Assembly (NCBI RefSeq): GCF_002233675.1
Contig: NZ_NMUQ01000003.1
Coordinates: 152,357-204,095 of the forward strand
Direction of reading: 5' to 3'
Origin: Paenibacillus herberti
GTDB lineage: Bacteria; Bacillota; Bacilli; Paenibacillales; Paenibacillaceae
DNA: 51,739 bases
Under the pieces are notes generated by a model. It was not told the DNA's origin and ran no database searches. It worked only from the letters and a program-made list of their open reading frames with translations. Numbering within the stretch: the first letter of the stretch is position 1; every line of letters begins with the position of its first letter. Below, piece by piece: positions 35,030-42,736 of this stretch. The translations under genes and the position numbers were made by a program.

Positions 35030-35222
35030 CCTAAAAAGACCTCCCGGGGTGAGTATCAAAACTAGGCTGCAAGGCCGGAGCGGACACGGCGGGCAAGCCA
35101 CGCTGGACGAATCTGTAAAAAAATCCGCTCGTTCGATCTTAGCATGCTGACCGTTGGGGTAAGGCAATACTGAAGGAATTATAATCTCGTTATCATTTTT
35201 CTCATGGATGGGACTTTTGGTA

Positions 35223-35239
35223 TACTGGTATAACCAGTA
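35223..35239. promoter_or_regulatory. Operator-like palindrome before the ArsR gene
   Basis: TACTGGT-ATA-ACCAGTA is a perfect 7+3+7 palindrome directly upstream of the ribosome binding site of the ArsR gene. It overlaps TATACT/TATAAC sequences that could be its -10. It may be an autoregulatory site, but it is unlike the second palindrome at 35627. Confidence 0.5.
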
Positions 35240-35259
35240 CGGAGGAATGAGGTTGAACG

Positions 35260-35607
35260 ATGAGCAATCAAGATCTGTCGAATGAGGAGCGCATGGCGAT
35301 TTTAAAGGCTCTGTCCAATGAGACAAGGATGAATATTCTTTGTTGGCTGCGCAACCCCGAGGAACAGTTTAATTTGGAGCCGTCTAAGCTTCGCGAGGAT
35401 TTTCCAGGCAGTGTATGCGTCGGCAACATTCAGGAGAAGTCAGGACTGACTCAGTCGGTCATTTCCTCTTACCTGGCCTCGATGCAAAAGGCTGGTTTGT
35501 TGGAGTCGCGGCGTTTCGGCCAATGGACCTACTATCGTCGCAATGAGGCCGCCATACAAGCATTTTTGAAGTCAATTGCATCGGACTTGCAGGCATCTGA
35601 AAAATAG
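35260..35607 (+). CDS. ArsR family winged-helix regulator
   Basis: The 115-aa product has the ArsR/SmtB pattern: RMAILKALSNETRMNILCWL, a helix-turn-helix with recognition helix GLTQSVISSYLASMQKAGLL, and the wing RRFGQWTYYRRNE. The single Cys in GSVCVGNIQEK lies just before the helix-turn-helix. Metal-binding CxC motifs are missing, so a redox or organic signal is more likely than a metal. It lies directly upstream of an Old Yellow Enzyme gene, a typical pairing for electrophile-responsive ArsR regulators. Confidence 0.9.
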   Translation: MSNQDLSNEERMAILKALSNETRMNILCWLRNPEEQFNLEPSKLREDFPGSVCVGNIQEKSGLTQSVISSYLASMQKAGLLESRRFGQWTYYRRNEAAIQAFLKSIASDLQASEK

Positions 35608-35626
35608 GAGCTTGCTTTTGTCTTTA

Positions 35627-35656
35627 TTAATCTATATATTCATAAATATAGATTAA
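35627..35656. promoter_or_regulatory. 30-bp operator palindrome between arsR-type gene and OYE gene
   Basis: Perfect 11-bp arms TTAATCTATAT and ATATAGATTAA surround ATTCATAA. The AT-rich core (TATATTCATAAATATA) resembles known ArsR-family operators. It lies about 60 bp upstream of the oxidoreductase start, probably within its promoter. Confidence 0.65.
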
Positions 35657-35716
35657 CTAATTGCAGATTCAAGTTTGGTGCAACTTACATTAGATAAGTT
35701 TTTAGGAGGAGATTTC

Positions 35717-36829
35717 ATGTCTACTGATCATACGGTTGAACCGCTATTCCGCCCCTTTGAAGGCGGCAAGCTTAAGTTAGCTAACCGCATCGTAATGGCT
35801 CCGATGACCCGCAGCTTCTCGCCGGGCGGAGTTCCAGGAGCGAATGTGGCCCAATATTATCGTCGTCGTGCGGAGCACGGGGTCGGACTTATCATTACAG
35901 AAGGTACGGTTATTAATCATCCGGCTGCAGCAGCGGATCGGGATGTGCCGCATTTTTATGGTGAGGAGGCGCTTGAGGGTTGGGCCCACGTCGTTCGTGA
36001 GGTGCATGAGGCTGGCGGCAAAATCATTCCTCAGATCTGGCATGTCGGCATGTCCCGCTCCAAGGAAAAATTCCCGGAATCGGACGTTCAGCCGGTAGGT
36101 CCTTCGGGACTGTCGGGGGCGGGAGAAAAGGTATCGGAGCCGCTCAGCGTGGAAGAAATTCGCGGTTTGATCAACGGCTACGCTCAAGCGGCAGCCGACG
36201 CGAAGCGTATTGGCTTCGACGGTGTGGAAATCCACGGCGCGCATGGTTATCTCATCGACCAGTTCTTCTGGGATAAAACGAACAAACGCGAAGATGAATA
36301 TGGCGGCGACTTGGTGGGTAGAACGCGTTTTGCGGTAGAAGTTATTGAAGCGGTACGCCAAGCCGTTGGCCCCGACTTCCCGATCGTATTCCGCTTCTCC
36401 CAGTGGAAGCCAGAAGATTATACCGCTAAGCTGGCTCAGACGCCGGAAGAGCTGGAGTTGTTCCTTGCACCGCTCAGCGCTGCAGGGGTAGACATATTCC
36501 ACAGCTCGACTCGTCGCTTCTGGGAGCCAGAGTTCGAGGGTTCGTCGCTTAACCTGGCCGGATGGACGCAAAAAATTACCGGTAAGCCGGCAATTACGGT
36601 TGGCTCCGTGGGCTTGGATTCTGAATTCACGAGCCTGTTCACGGAAGGCAGAGGCGGCCAGAACGCGAGCCTTGAACAGTTAACCGAGCGTCTCGAAAAA
36701 GGCGAGTTCGACCTTGTGGCTGTCGGCCGCGCGCTGCTGACAGATGCTGCCTGGGCGGAGAAAATTCGCGAAGCCCGCACGGAAGATCTGCAGCCATTCA
36801 CCAGAGAATCACTGGGTAGCTTGAGCTAA
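35717..36829 (+). CDS. Old Yellow Enzyme family NADH:flavin oxidoreductase
   Basis: The 370-aa FMN-dependent ene-reductase starts at ATG 35717 after AGGAGGAG. The OYE barrel is clear: LANRIVMAPMTRSFSPGGVP, GLIITEGTVI, PQIWHVGMSR, the substrate-binding H-G-A-H motif in GVEIHGAHGYLIDQFFWD with the NKREDEYGG region, and the C-terminal FMN site DLVAVGRALLTDAAWA. It reduces activated C=C bonds of enones or quinones with NAD(P)H. The ArsR regulator and palindrome upstream suggest induction by electrophiles. Confidence 0.93.
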   Translation: MSTDHTVEPLFRPFEGGKLKLANRIVMAPMTRSFSPGGVPGANVAQYYRRRAEHGVGLIITEGTVINHPAAAADRDVPHFYGEEALEGWAHVVREVHEAGGKIIPQIWHVGMSRSKEKFPESDVQPVGPSGLSGAGEKVSEPLSVEEIRGLINGYAQAAADAKRIGFDGVEIHGAHGYLIDQFFWDKTNKREDEYGGDLVGRTRFAVEVIEAVRQAVGPDFPIVFRFSQWKPEDYTAKLAQTPEELELFLAPLSAAGVDIFHSSTRRFWEPEFEGSSLNLAGWTQKITGKPAITVGSVGLDSEFTSLFTEGRGGQNASLEQLTERLEKGEFDLVAVGRALLTDAAWAEKIREARTEDLQPFTRESLGSLS

Positions 36830-36874
36830 GACTGAACAAGGCAATCGGGCAGCTGTAGCTGAACAGAATGATCG

Positions 36875-36920
36875 CCGCCATGAGGGAATCACTAGTGATC
36901 CCCCTCATGGCGGTTTTTTT
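36875..36920 (+). terminator. Rho-independent terminator after the OYE gene
   Basis: CCGCCATGAGGG (36875-36886) pairs with CCCTCATGGCGG (36902-36913), with an inner ATCACTAGTGAT palindrome, and is followed by seven T. Confidence 0.9.
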
Positions 36921-37166
36921 GCTGTGCGGCTAGGTGAAACAGCCAATATGAAAAAATGGGAATGTACCTGAAATCCAGTGCCTATCCGGTGCCGTACCGG
37001 CTTTGATAAGCTGAAAAGGAAGCATCTGTAAGTCAAGTCATCGGAGGAACGACCGAAAGGAGAGTGATTACCAAATAAAATGAAAGCGGTTTCTTTGGTG
37101 AATGAAGCTGCTGCGATTTCCCGGAATCTGCATCCGGACATCCCCGATTAAGGAGGAAAAGAATGA
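36921..37166. other. Intergenic stretch before the TnpB remnant
   Basis: No supported gene is present. There are several AGGAG-like sequences and tiny open frames (for example 37080-37151, 23 codons, with no well-spaced ribosome binding site) and a CCGGT/ACCGG hairpin. The stretch may hold decayed 5' sequence of the interrupted glucanase gene or flanks of the insertion, but I see no recognisable protein similarity. Confidence 0.35.
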
Positions 37167-37634
37167 AAAAACATAACAAAAGGAACGAAGTCCGCTAAAC
37201 GTCTTCTTGCCCGCCGCAGACGCAAAGAAGCCCGTTTCTCCAGGGACGTGAATCACTGCATATCCAAGCATATGGTAGAGAAAGCCAACAGGCACCGTTC
37301 GCTGCTTGCATTAGAAGACTTAACAGGCATTCGTGAACGGATAACGGTTCGTAAGGCTCAGCGTCGAAACCAGCATGCTTGGGCATTTGCACAGCTTCGC
37401 TCGTATATCGAATACAAAGCATGGATTGCAGGAGTGCCTGTCGTTCTCGTTGATCCACGCAACACAAGCCGAGAATGTCCACAGTGTGGGCACATTGCCA
37501 AAGAGAACCGCAAAACGAGAGATTGGTTCCATTGTCAGGCTTGCGAGTACGCTGCTCCAGCCGACAATGTTGCTGCTCTGAATATTCGGAGCAGGGCACT
37601 CGTCAGCGTGCCGAACGTAGGAGTCGCTATCTAA
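37167..37634 (+). pseudogene. tnpB: Truncated TnpB (IS200/IS605 family OrfB), C-terminal part
   Basis: The open frame starts right after a stop at 37164 and has no proper initiation site. Recognisable TnpB sequence runs from about 37182: KGTKSAKRLLARRR, RDVNHCISKHMVEKA, the RuvC-II acidic motif LEDLTGIRERI, VDPRNTSRECPQCGH, a zinc ribbon (CPQCG ... CQACEY) and the RuvC-III Asp in PADNVAALNI. About 155 codons remain; full TnpB proteins are about 370-400 aa. The RuvC-I half is missing, so it cannot be an active RNA-guided nuclease. No TnpA is nearby. Confidence 0.88.
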
Positions 37635-37651
37635 GGACTACTTACAAGCAC

Positions 37652-37683
37652 CCACCTCTAAGCGTAGCGAAGGTGGTGTGTAG
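37652..37683 (+). mobile_element. Right end of the IS200/IS605-type element (possible omega-RNA remnant)
   Basis: Just after the tnpB stop, CCACCT (37652-37657) pairs with AGGTGG (37671-37676) around a CTAAGCGTAGCGA loop, followed by TGTGTAGTTGAA. Subterminal hairpins of this kind mark the right end of IS200/IS605 elements, and the guide RNA of TnpB normally derives from this region. The next gene fragment begins at once, so the junction is close to 37680. Confidence 0.6.
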
Positions 37684-38001
37684 TTGAATATTAATTGGCT
37701 TAGCTTTGCAGCGGCTGGCGGCGGTACGTTGACCTATACAACGGCGGATTACACCGCAACAGTGACAAAAAACGGTACATCCGAGACGATTACGTTCACA
37801 CCAACGACGGCGGCACAATACGTGGATCTTCACTACCTGGTGAATGGAGCGGAGCAGCAGAACTTTCGAATGACGAAAAGCGGTGCGAGTTGGACGTACA
37901 AGATCCCGAATCTAACTACGGGCCAGTCGCTAGAAATCTGGTTCACCTATGAAAAAGGCGGACCGCAGTACGACTCGCCGCATTATACGTACACACATTA
38001 A
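37684..38001 (+). pseudogene. C-terminal CBM56-type glucan-binding domain fragment
   Basis: The roughly 100 residues read as a complete beta-1,3-glucan-binding module of CBM56 type (GGTLTYTTADYTATVTKNGT, VDLHYLVNGAEQQNFRMTKS, ending FTYEKGGPQYDSPHYTYTH). In Paenibacillus glucanases this module is at the extreme C-terminus. Here there is no signal peptide, catalytic domain or ribosome binding site, and the only start is a TTG at the transposon junction. It is best seen as the tail of a glucanase gene whose 5' part was lost when the element inserted or deleted. A strong terminator still follows. Confidence 0.8.
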
Positions 38002-38032
38002 ATGGGGTAATCTGGGGTTGCCCCACTAAAGA

Positions 38033-38070
38033 AGGCCCCCTCCCGAAGTGGAAGCTTCGAGAGGGGGCCT
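38033..38070. terminator. Strong hairpin terminator
   Basis: AGGCCCCCTC pairs with GAGGGGGCCT, with an inner CGAAG/CTTCG stem. It lies between the glucanase fragment and the convergent gene ending at 38120; AATTTTC follows on the plus strand. Confidence 0.8.
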
Positions 38071-38119
38071 AATTTTCACCTGAAAATTTAGCCTTGCAAA
38101 TATTCACGGTACGGCTTTG

Positions 38120-39211
38120 TTATCCCATTTTCTCCCCATTGTCGATGACAATCTGGCCTTCGAATGCGTAGGCATTGTTCATGCGCAGCACATCTGTGAA
38201 GAAGGAAAGTGGGACGTAAGTGGCGCCTTCCACCAGAGCTGGGGAGGTTCCGAGTTTAATCGGAGCCATCTTATTGTATACATAGTAGTCTTTGCCGATC
38301 TGCAGCGAAGTGGAAATTCCGATACGCGTTGATTTTGTAGCGGCTTCCCAGGTCAGCTTTTGATTCAAAGCTTCCACAATGGCACGAAGCGGTACCATCA
38401 CAGTTCCCTTTTTATCCGTATATGCAGCAGGGGTTTTGATCGTTTTTCCTTCAACGACGATGCTGTGTCCCGCTACATCAACCGACGATACTGGTTTCGG
38501 ATGTTCATTTTCCGGCATCACTCCGACCGGAGGTTGGACGGGCTCGGACAGCACAACGATTTGCTCCGGCGTCGTTTGTGGCGGAATGCTGAACGTAGCG
38601 ATGCTGTATTTAACCGCGAGAGTCCTGCCTTCCAAGCTGCCTGCAAAAGGAGTTCCATCTTCAAGAATAATTTTCGTCTGGTCGGATGGAAGGATAATCA
38701 GGGATTTGTCGTTGCTTACGAGACCGAGTTTACGATCCGGATCAACCGTGAAGCGATCGACCTTCCAGGTTACGGCTTCTTCTGCGGGCACGACAACTAC
38801 AGCCTCGAATTGCGGTGGATAGATTGCGATCATCGGTTTCTTGGCGTCGTAGAACGCCGTCAGCTTCGCGCCGACTTTCAACTGGTCAGGACTTGCGACA
38901 TAAGTATTGCTCGTTACGGTGACGTTGGCGATAATTTCGCCGGCATCATTTTGCAAGGAAACGATCTTGGCTCCCTTCAGCGACTGGCTTTCGTTAATCT
39001 CTTTTACTGCGCCGGTGACGCTGTTGTAGTTCAGCATAGGTTGCTGTTGATCCTGATTGTTCCCGGAATTTCCAGGCAGCGGAGCTGAGATCGGGACCGC
39101 CGTTGAACCAGGGCTGAGCGCAAAAGCGGAAGATGTAGCGAGAGTCAAAGCGGCAACGGACAGAGTAGCAGCGGACAGTAAAGCAGGAATTTTATTGGCT
39201 CGGTTTTTCAT
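38120..39211 (-). CDS. Secreted protein with copper-amine-oxidase-type stalk domain
   Basis: The 363-aa product has a signal peptide (cleavage likely after AFA), an N-terminal half with OB-like beta segments (GAVKEINESQSLKGAKIVSL, DQLKVGAKLTAFYDAKKP), a Pro-rich linker and a C-terminal copper_amine_oxidN1-type domain (SIVVEGKTIKTPAAYTDKKGT, VPLRAIVEALNQKLTWEAAT, PLSFFTDVL). Such domains are common in secreted Paenibacillus proteins and are presumed structural rather than oxidases. It is probably attached to or near the cell wall. The function is unknown. Confidence 0.85.
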   Translation of the reverse strand: MKNRANKIPALLSAATLSVAALTLATSSAFALSPGSTAVPISAPLPGNSGNNQDQQQPMLNYNSVTGAVKEINESQSLKGAKIVSLQNDAGEIIANVTVTSNTYVASPDQLKVGAKLTAFYDAKKPMIAIYPPQFEAVVVVPAEEAVTWKVDRFTVDPDRKLGLVSNDKSLIILPSDQTKIILEDGTPFAGSLEGRTLAVKYSIATFSIPPQTTPEQIVVLSEPVQPPVGVMPENEHPKPVSSVDVAGHSIVVEGKTIKTPAAYTDKKGTVMVPLRAIVEALNQKLTWEAATKSTRIGISTSLQIGKDYYVYNKMAPIKLGTSPALVEGATYVPLSFFTDVLRMNNAYAFEGQIVIDNGEKMG

Positions 39212-39479
39212 GGTTAGTTCACTCCTGTTTATCGTATTTCATAATTCTCGGTGGTTATCCGTTTCTATGTACCCAAACGCATCGCTGCGTCCGAATGTTG
39301 CCTATTATTGGATACAATTTATCGAGACAAATACTATAATTCCCTTTTTGATGATAATTACAATGCGACTCAAGAAATACGGACAATGAAAGTAAAAAAT
39401 GACAGGATAGACTTTCTTTGCAGAATTAATTAGATTATAATCAAATTAGATATTTATTAAATTAGAGGGGGGATAAATC

Positions 39480-40046
39480 ATGCATTCATTGAACCTATTG
39501 CCGACAGATTGGGAAACGAAACGGTTCCGAATCCGCAGGATACAAGCAGCGGAAGCGGGACAAGTACAGGATTTTTATGAAAAAGTGATGCCCTCAACCG
39601 GATGGAATGAAGGAACGTTCAATCCGACTTACATCAGCGATGCGATGGCGGGAAAGCCGGAATTGCCTCCGAATGGAGAGGTGGGACGCGTATTGATGCA
39701 GCTTGCTGAACGGAAGGAAAGTGGCGAGGAGCAGGACATAGCAGCATTAATCGAAATGTACCACGGTTATCCCGGAGAACAGGATTTGTATATTGGGTTG
39801 TTCGGTATTGATCCGAATTATCGCGGACTTGGATATGGCAAGGAGATCGTTGCAGGTATTGTACAAGCGGCTTCTGAGCTCGGTTTCGAGAAGGTGCGAG
39901 TGGCAGTTGATCTCAAAAACTGGCCGGGACTGCGATTCTGGATTGGCTGTGGTTTCACCGAGGCGGTCAAAGTGAAGGGTGAATGGGAGCATGGGGAGGA
40001 GGCCATTGCAGTTATTGAGCTGGCCATGAGTATAGAGAAGGGCTGA
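39480..40046 (+). CDS. GNAT family N-acetyltransferase
   Basis: The 188-aa product has the GNAT fold: a start with RFRIRRIQAAEAGQVQDFY and the acetyl-CoA-binding motif A LFGIDPNYRGLGYGKEIVAGIV (R/Q-x-x-G-x-G/A type, here RGLGYG). KVRVAVDLKNWPGLRFWIGCGF, the motif B helix where GNATs often carry an Asn/Tyr, follows. The substrate is unknown. AGAGGGGGG lies about 8 nt before the ATG. It is a single gene, with no obvious operon partner. Confidence 0.9.
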   Translation: MHSLNLLPTDWETKRFRIRRIQAAEAGQVQDFYEKVMPSTGWNEGTFNPTYISDAMAGKPELPPNGEVGRVLMQLAERKESGEEQDIAALIEMYHGYPGEQDLYIGLFGIDPNYRGLGYGKEIVAGIVQAASELGFEKVRVAVDLKNWPGLRFWIGCGFTEAVKVKGEWEHGEEAIAVIELAMSIEKG

Positions 40047-40186
40047 GCTGTATCCACTTAAAAAAGCCGCTTCTGGCGATGACTCATGTTGCCGGTGTCA
40101 TCGTCCTGGAAATGGCCTATTACATGCTCTATATGAAAGCTCTGTCTGAACCAAAACTTACAGTGGCGGTATTATACAACGAGGCA

Positions 40187-40531
40187 TTAGCTGGCTTGAT
40201 CAATGATTAGAATTAAATTGCCCTCAGAGTCAGTGACATGAAAACCAAAAGATTGCGCGCCATATTGGGCGACTTCATCCACCTTGGCGCCACGAGCTTT
40301 CAGTGCTTTGTGCGCTTCTTTGATGTTAGGAGATTGAAGACTAAATAAGGCCCCATCACTGATTGGTTTATGATTCTCGCCCCAATTCATCAGTAAAAGT
40401 CTCACACCATTCTCCATTTCCAAATTAGATAAGCCTAAAATGTTGGAGTACCAATCCCGAGCCCGAGCATCATCCTCGCAAGAAATATAAATATCGACGA
40501 TACGATTCTTGATAAGACCATGCTCTGTCAA
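40187..40531 (-). CDS. VOC family protein (glyoxalase-like)
   Basis: About 114 aa with the VOC pattern IVDIYISCEDDARARDWYSNIL, the central ALFSLQSPNIKEAHKALKARG and the C-terminal FGFHVTDSEGNLILIID carrying a ligand-like region. GAGGAG on the minus strand is spaced 9 nt from a TTG at 40531, which I take as the start; the TTG at 40540 touches the ribosome binding site. No ATG is available. Activity unknown. Confidence 0.8.
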   Translation of the reverse strand: MTEHGLIKNRIVDIYISCEDDARARDWYSNILGLSNLEMENGVRLLLMNWGENHKPISDGALFSLQSPNIKEAHKALKARGAKVDEVAQYGAQSFGFHVTDSEGNLILIIDQAS

Positions 40532-40540
40532 AAAAAACAA

Positions 40541-40850
40541 CTCCTCTCATGTTATGAGTAAATAATATAGATCTTAGGTATAGTGTGAAGTGTATTCAAT
40601 TATGGTCTTATACTTAGCCATGCTATAATGTTGCGGATTATTTAATTGGAACCATCTCAATGGCTCCTAAAACATATACAAAATAGGCAGAACGGGAGGA
40701 GACTGAGCCAAGTTCAGCTTCCTCCCGTCTTCGTTTATCCGCTGCAACGGCATTTTCCAGCAAATTATGCGCAAGGCAAAGCCATCTGAATAGGGAAGAG
40801 CTGACGATTGGAGGAGAGCAGGCGCTCAGCCGTCGAGCTGCAGCGAATAA
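40541..40850. other. Gene-free stretch
   Basis: No gene is seen. There is a GC-rich hairpin with arms ACGGGAGGA and TCCTCCCGT (40692-40728) without a T run, and AT-rich sequence near 40545-40630 that may hold the promoter of the minus-strand VOC gene. Confidence 0.4.
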
Positions 40851-40890
40851 TAAAAAGCCAAGCAACCTCAGTTACGAGGTTGCTTGGCTT
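40851..40890 (-). terminator. Rho-independent terminator for the LLM oxidoreductase gene
   Basis: AAGCCAAGCAACCTC (40855-40869) and GAGGTTGCTTGGCTT (40876-40890) form a perfect 15-bp stem. Read on the minus strand it ends in a T run. Confidence 0.88.
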
Positions 40891-40945
40891 TACGGATGCC
40901 GCCCCTTGGGCGGCAACAAAACCGATTAACGGATAAGCCAAAACC

Positions 40946-42004
40946 TTATCCGTTTTGCTTAGCCAGCTCGCGCCGCACGATCGGCGCGACCTTTGTGCCG
41001 AGCAGCTCGATCGAGCGCAGCACTTCACGGTGAGGAATGGCGCTGACATCGACATGATGGAAGAAGCGCGTCACGCCGAGATTGCGATGCAACAGTAATA
41101 TTTTCTCAGCGACATATTCTGGATCTCCGACATACAGAGCCCCTCTTGGATCGCAGGCTGCATCGAAGTTCTGACGGGTAAACGCAGAGTTCCAGCCGCG
41201 CTCACGCCCAATCTTGGTCATCTGCGCCTGATACGGATCAAACAACAAGTCGCCTGCGGCCCCTTTCGTATCCGCGACAAACCCATGCGAATGCGTGGCG
41301 ATTTGCAGCTTGGATACGTCGTGACCAGCTTGGGCCGCAGCTTTTTTGTACAGCTCCACCAGTGGAGCGAAGCTCTCCGGCATACCGCCGATAATAGCGT
41401 AGGCCACCGGCAATCCCATCAGGCCGGCGCGGATCGTCGACTGCGTGTTGCCGCCGGTAGCGATCCAAACGGGAAGCGGCTCTTGCACGGAGCGCGGGTA
41501 AATACCCGTATTGGTGATGGCCGGGCGATGGCCGCCGCGCCAGTTTACCTTTTCCGAATTGCGGATCGCAAGCAACAGCTCCAACTTCTCGTCGAACAAT
41601 TGCTCATAATCTTCCAGGCTATAGCCGAACAGAGGGAATGATTCGGTAAACGAGCCCCGTCCCGCCATGATTTCCGCGCGCCCGTTCGAGAGGCCATCCA
41701 GCGTTGCGAACTGCTGATACACACGCACAGGATCATCCGAGGAGAGCACAGTTACCGAGCTCGTGAGGCGAATGTTTTTCGTTTGCGCAGCTGCCGCTGC
41801 TAAAATAACAGCCGGAGCAGAACCCGCATAATCCGGCCGATGATGCTCACCGATGCCGTACACGTCCAGTCCGACCTGGTCTGCCAGGACGATTTCTTCA
41901 ACTGCCTCGCGTAACCGCTCGGCGTGATTTTTAGACTTGCCGGCTACCGGACTTGCCGTTGCCTCCAGAAAAGTACTAATGCCGATTTCCATTGTTTGTG
42001 CCAT
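40946..42004 (-). CDS. LLM class flavin-dependent oxidoreductase (luciferase-like)
   Basis: The 352-aa product is a luciferase-like monooxygenase homologue with the family pattern IGEHHRPDYAGSAPAVILAAAA, SSDDPVRVYQQFATLDGLSNGR, EIMAGRGSFTESFPLFGY, PVWIATGGN and HSHGFVAD. It is a TIM barrel expected to use FMNH2 (or F420-like flavin chemistry) for oxidation of an unknown substrate. The ATG at 42004 has TGGAG 9 nt upstream; the longer open frame above lacks start signals. It is a single unit with its own terminator. Confidence 0.88.
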   Translation of the reverse strand: MAQTMEIGISTFLEATASPVAGKSKNHAERLREAVEEIVLADQVGLDVYGIGEHHRPDYAGSAPAVILAAAAAQTKNIRLTSSVTVLSSDDPVRVYQQFATLDGLSNGRAEIMAGRGSFTESFPLFGYSLEDYEQLFDEKLELLLAIRNSEKVNWRGGHRPAITNTGIYPRSVQEPLPVWIATGGNTQSTIRAGLMGLPVAYAIIGGMPESFAPLVELYKKAAAQAGHDVSKLQIATHSHGFVADTKGAAGDLLFDPYQAQMTKIGRERGWNSAFTRQNFDAACDPRGALYVGDPEYVAEKILLLHRNLGVTRFFHHVDVSAIPHREVLRSIELLGTKVAPIVRRELAKQNG

Positions 42005-42187
42005 ACGTTTCATCTCCATTTCGCTCTTCATCCTCAGTGCCCTTATTGTACTATAAAATGTTTCGTTCCTCAACTATAGTAAGTAAAATTTTTGAGAGAC
42101 GATAACCGTTGCAGGCTTTTTTAGGACGCGCATCGAAGACCAGTTTAATGAAGCTTAAATTATTATCTTCTCGAAGGAGGAACCAAC

Positions 42188-42736
42188 ATAAAAAGTCCAT
42201 ATATTCAGCCTTGGACACCGGACTGGGCTCAGCGGTACCGCCAGGAAGAGGCGCAACTGAGCATACTTCTCGGAGCAGATATCATCGCCATTCATCATAT
42301 TGGCAGTACCTCCGTGCCTGCAATCGGTTACGCCAAGCCGATTATTGATCTATTAGCGGTCGTGCGTGAGCTGGAGGCAGTCGAGCGGCATGATGCCGCA
42401 CTTGCGGAATTTGGGTATGAAGCGAAGGGGGAAAATGGCATCCCGGGCCGGCGCTTTTACAGCAAAGGCGGTGAGGTTAGATCGCATCATCTGCATGTTT
42501 TTAAGGAGGGGGCGAGGGAAATCGATCTCCATCTGCATTTCAAGCACTATCTGTCGGCGCATCCTGAGCGAGCATGCGCTTATGGCGAGCTGAAGCTTGA
42601 GCTTATGCGGCGCTGGCCGGATGACAGGAAGCTTTATCAAGAGGGCAAACAGCCCTTCGTAAATGAGCTTGTGCAAGAGGCGGAGGCTTGGGCAGCGACG
42701 GAAAGAAACAACAAGGATGGAGGGATGCTGTCATGA
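42188..42736 (+). CDS. GrpB family protein (nucleotidyltransferase fold), apparent ATA start
   Basis: The 182-aa GrpB/UPF0157 protein has PYIQPWTPDWAQRYRQEEA at the N-terminus and the nucleotidyltransferase-like core IIAIHHIGSTSVPAIGYAKP, IIDLLAVV, then REIDLHLHFKHYLSAHP. AAGGAGG (42174-42180) is 7 nt upstream of ATA at 42188, exactly where a start is expected. No ATG, GTG or TTG occurs in frame until GTG 42314, which would delete the conserved N-terminus. Either the gene starts at ATA or a normal ATG has mutated. The next gene overlaps its stop (ATGA). Confidence 0.75.
   Translation: MKSPYIQPWTPDWAQRYRQEEAQLSILLGADIIAIHHIGSTSVPAIGYAKPIIDLLAVVRELEAVERHDAALAEFGYEAKGENGIPGRRFYSKGGEVRSHHLHVFKEGAREIDLHLHFKHYLSAHPERACAYGELKLELMRRWPDDRKLYQEGKQPFVNELVQEAEAWAATERNNKDGGMLS

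Noticed and set aside
40079-40210. 43-residue frame (MTHVAGVIVLEMAYYMLYMK...) after the GNAT gene
   Set aside because: It is short, lacks a ribosome binding site and overlaps the end of the convergent VOC gene. It could be a fragment of a membrane protein, but I cannot support it.
42109-42348. 79-codon open frame overlapping the GrpB start region
   Set aside because: It is in a different frame from the clear GrpB homology, has no ribosome binding site before its start and no recognisable product.
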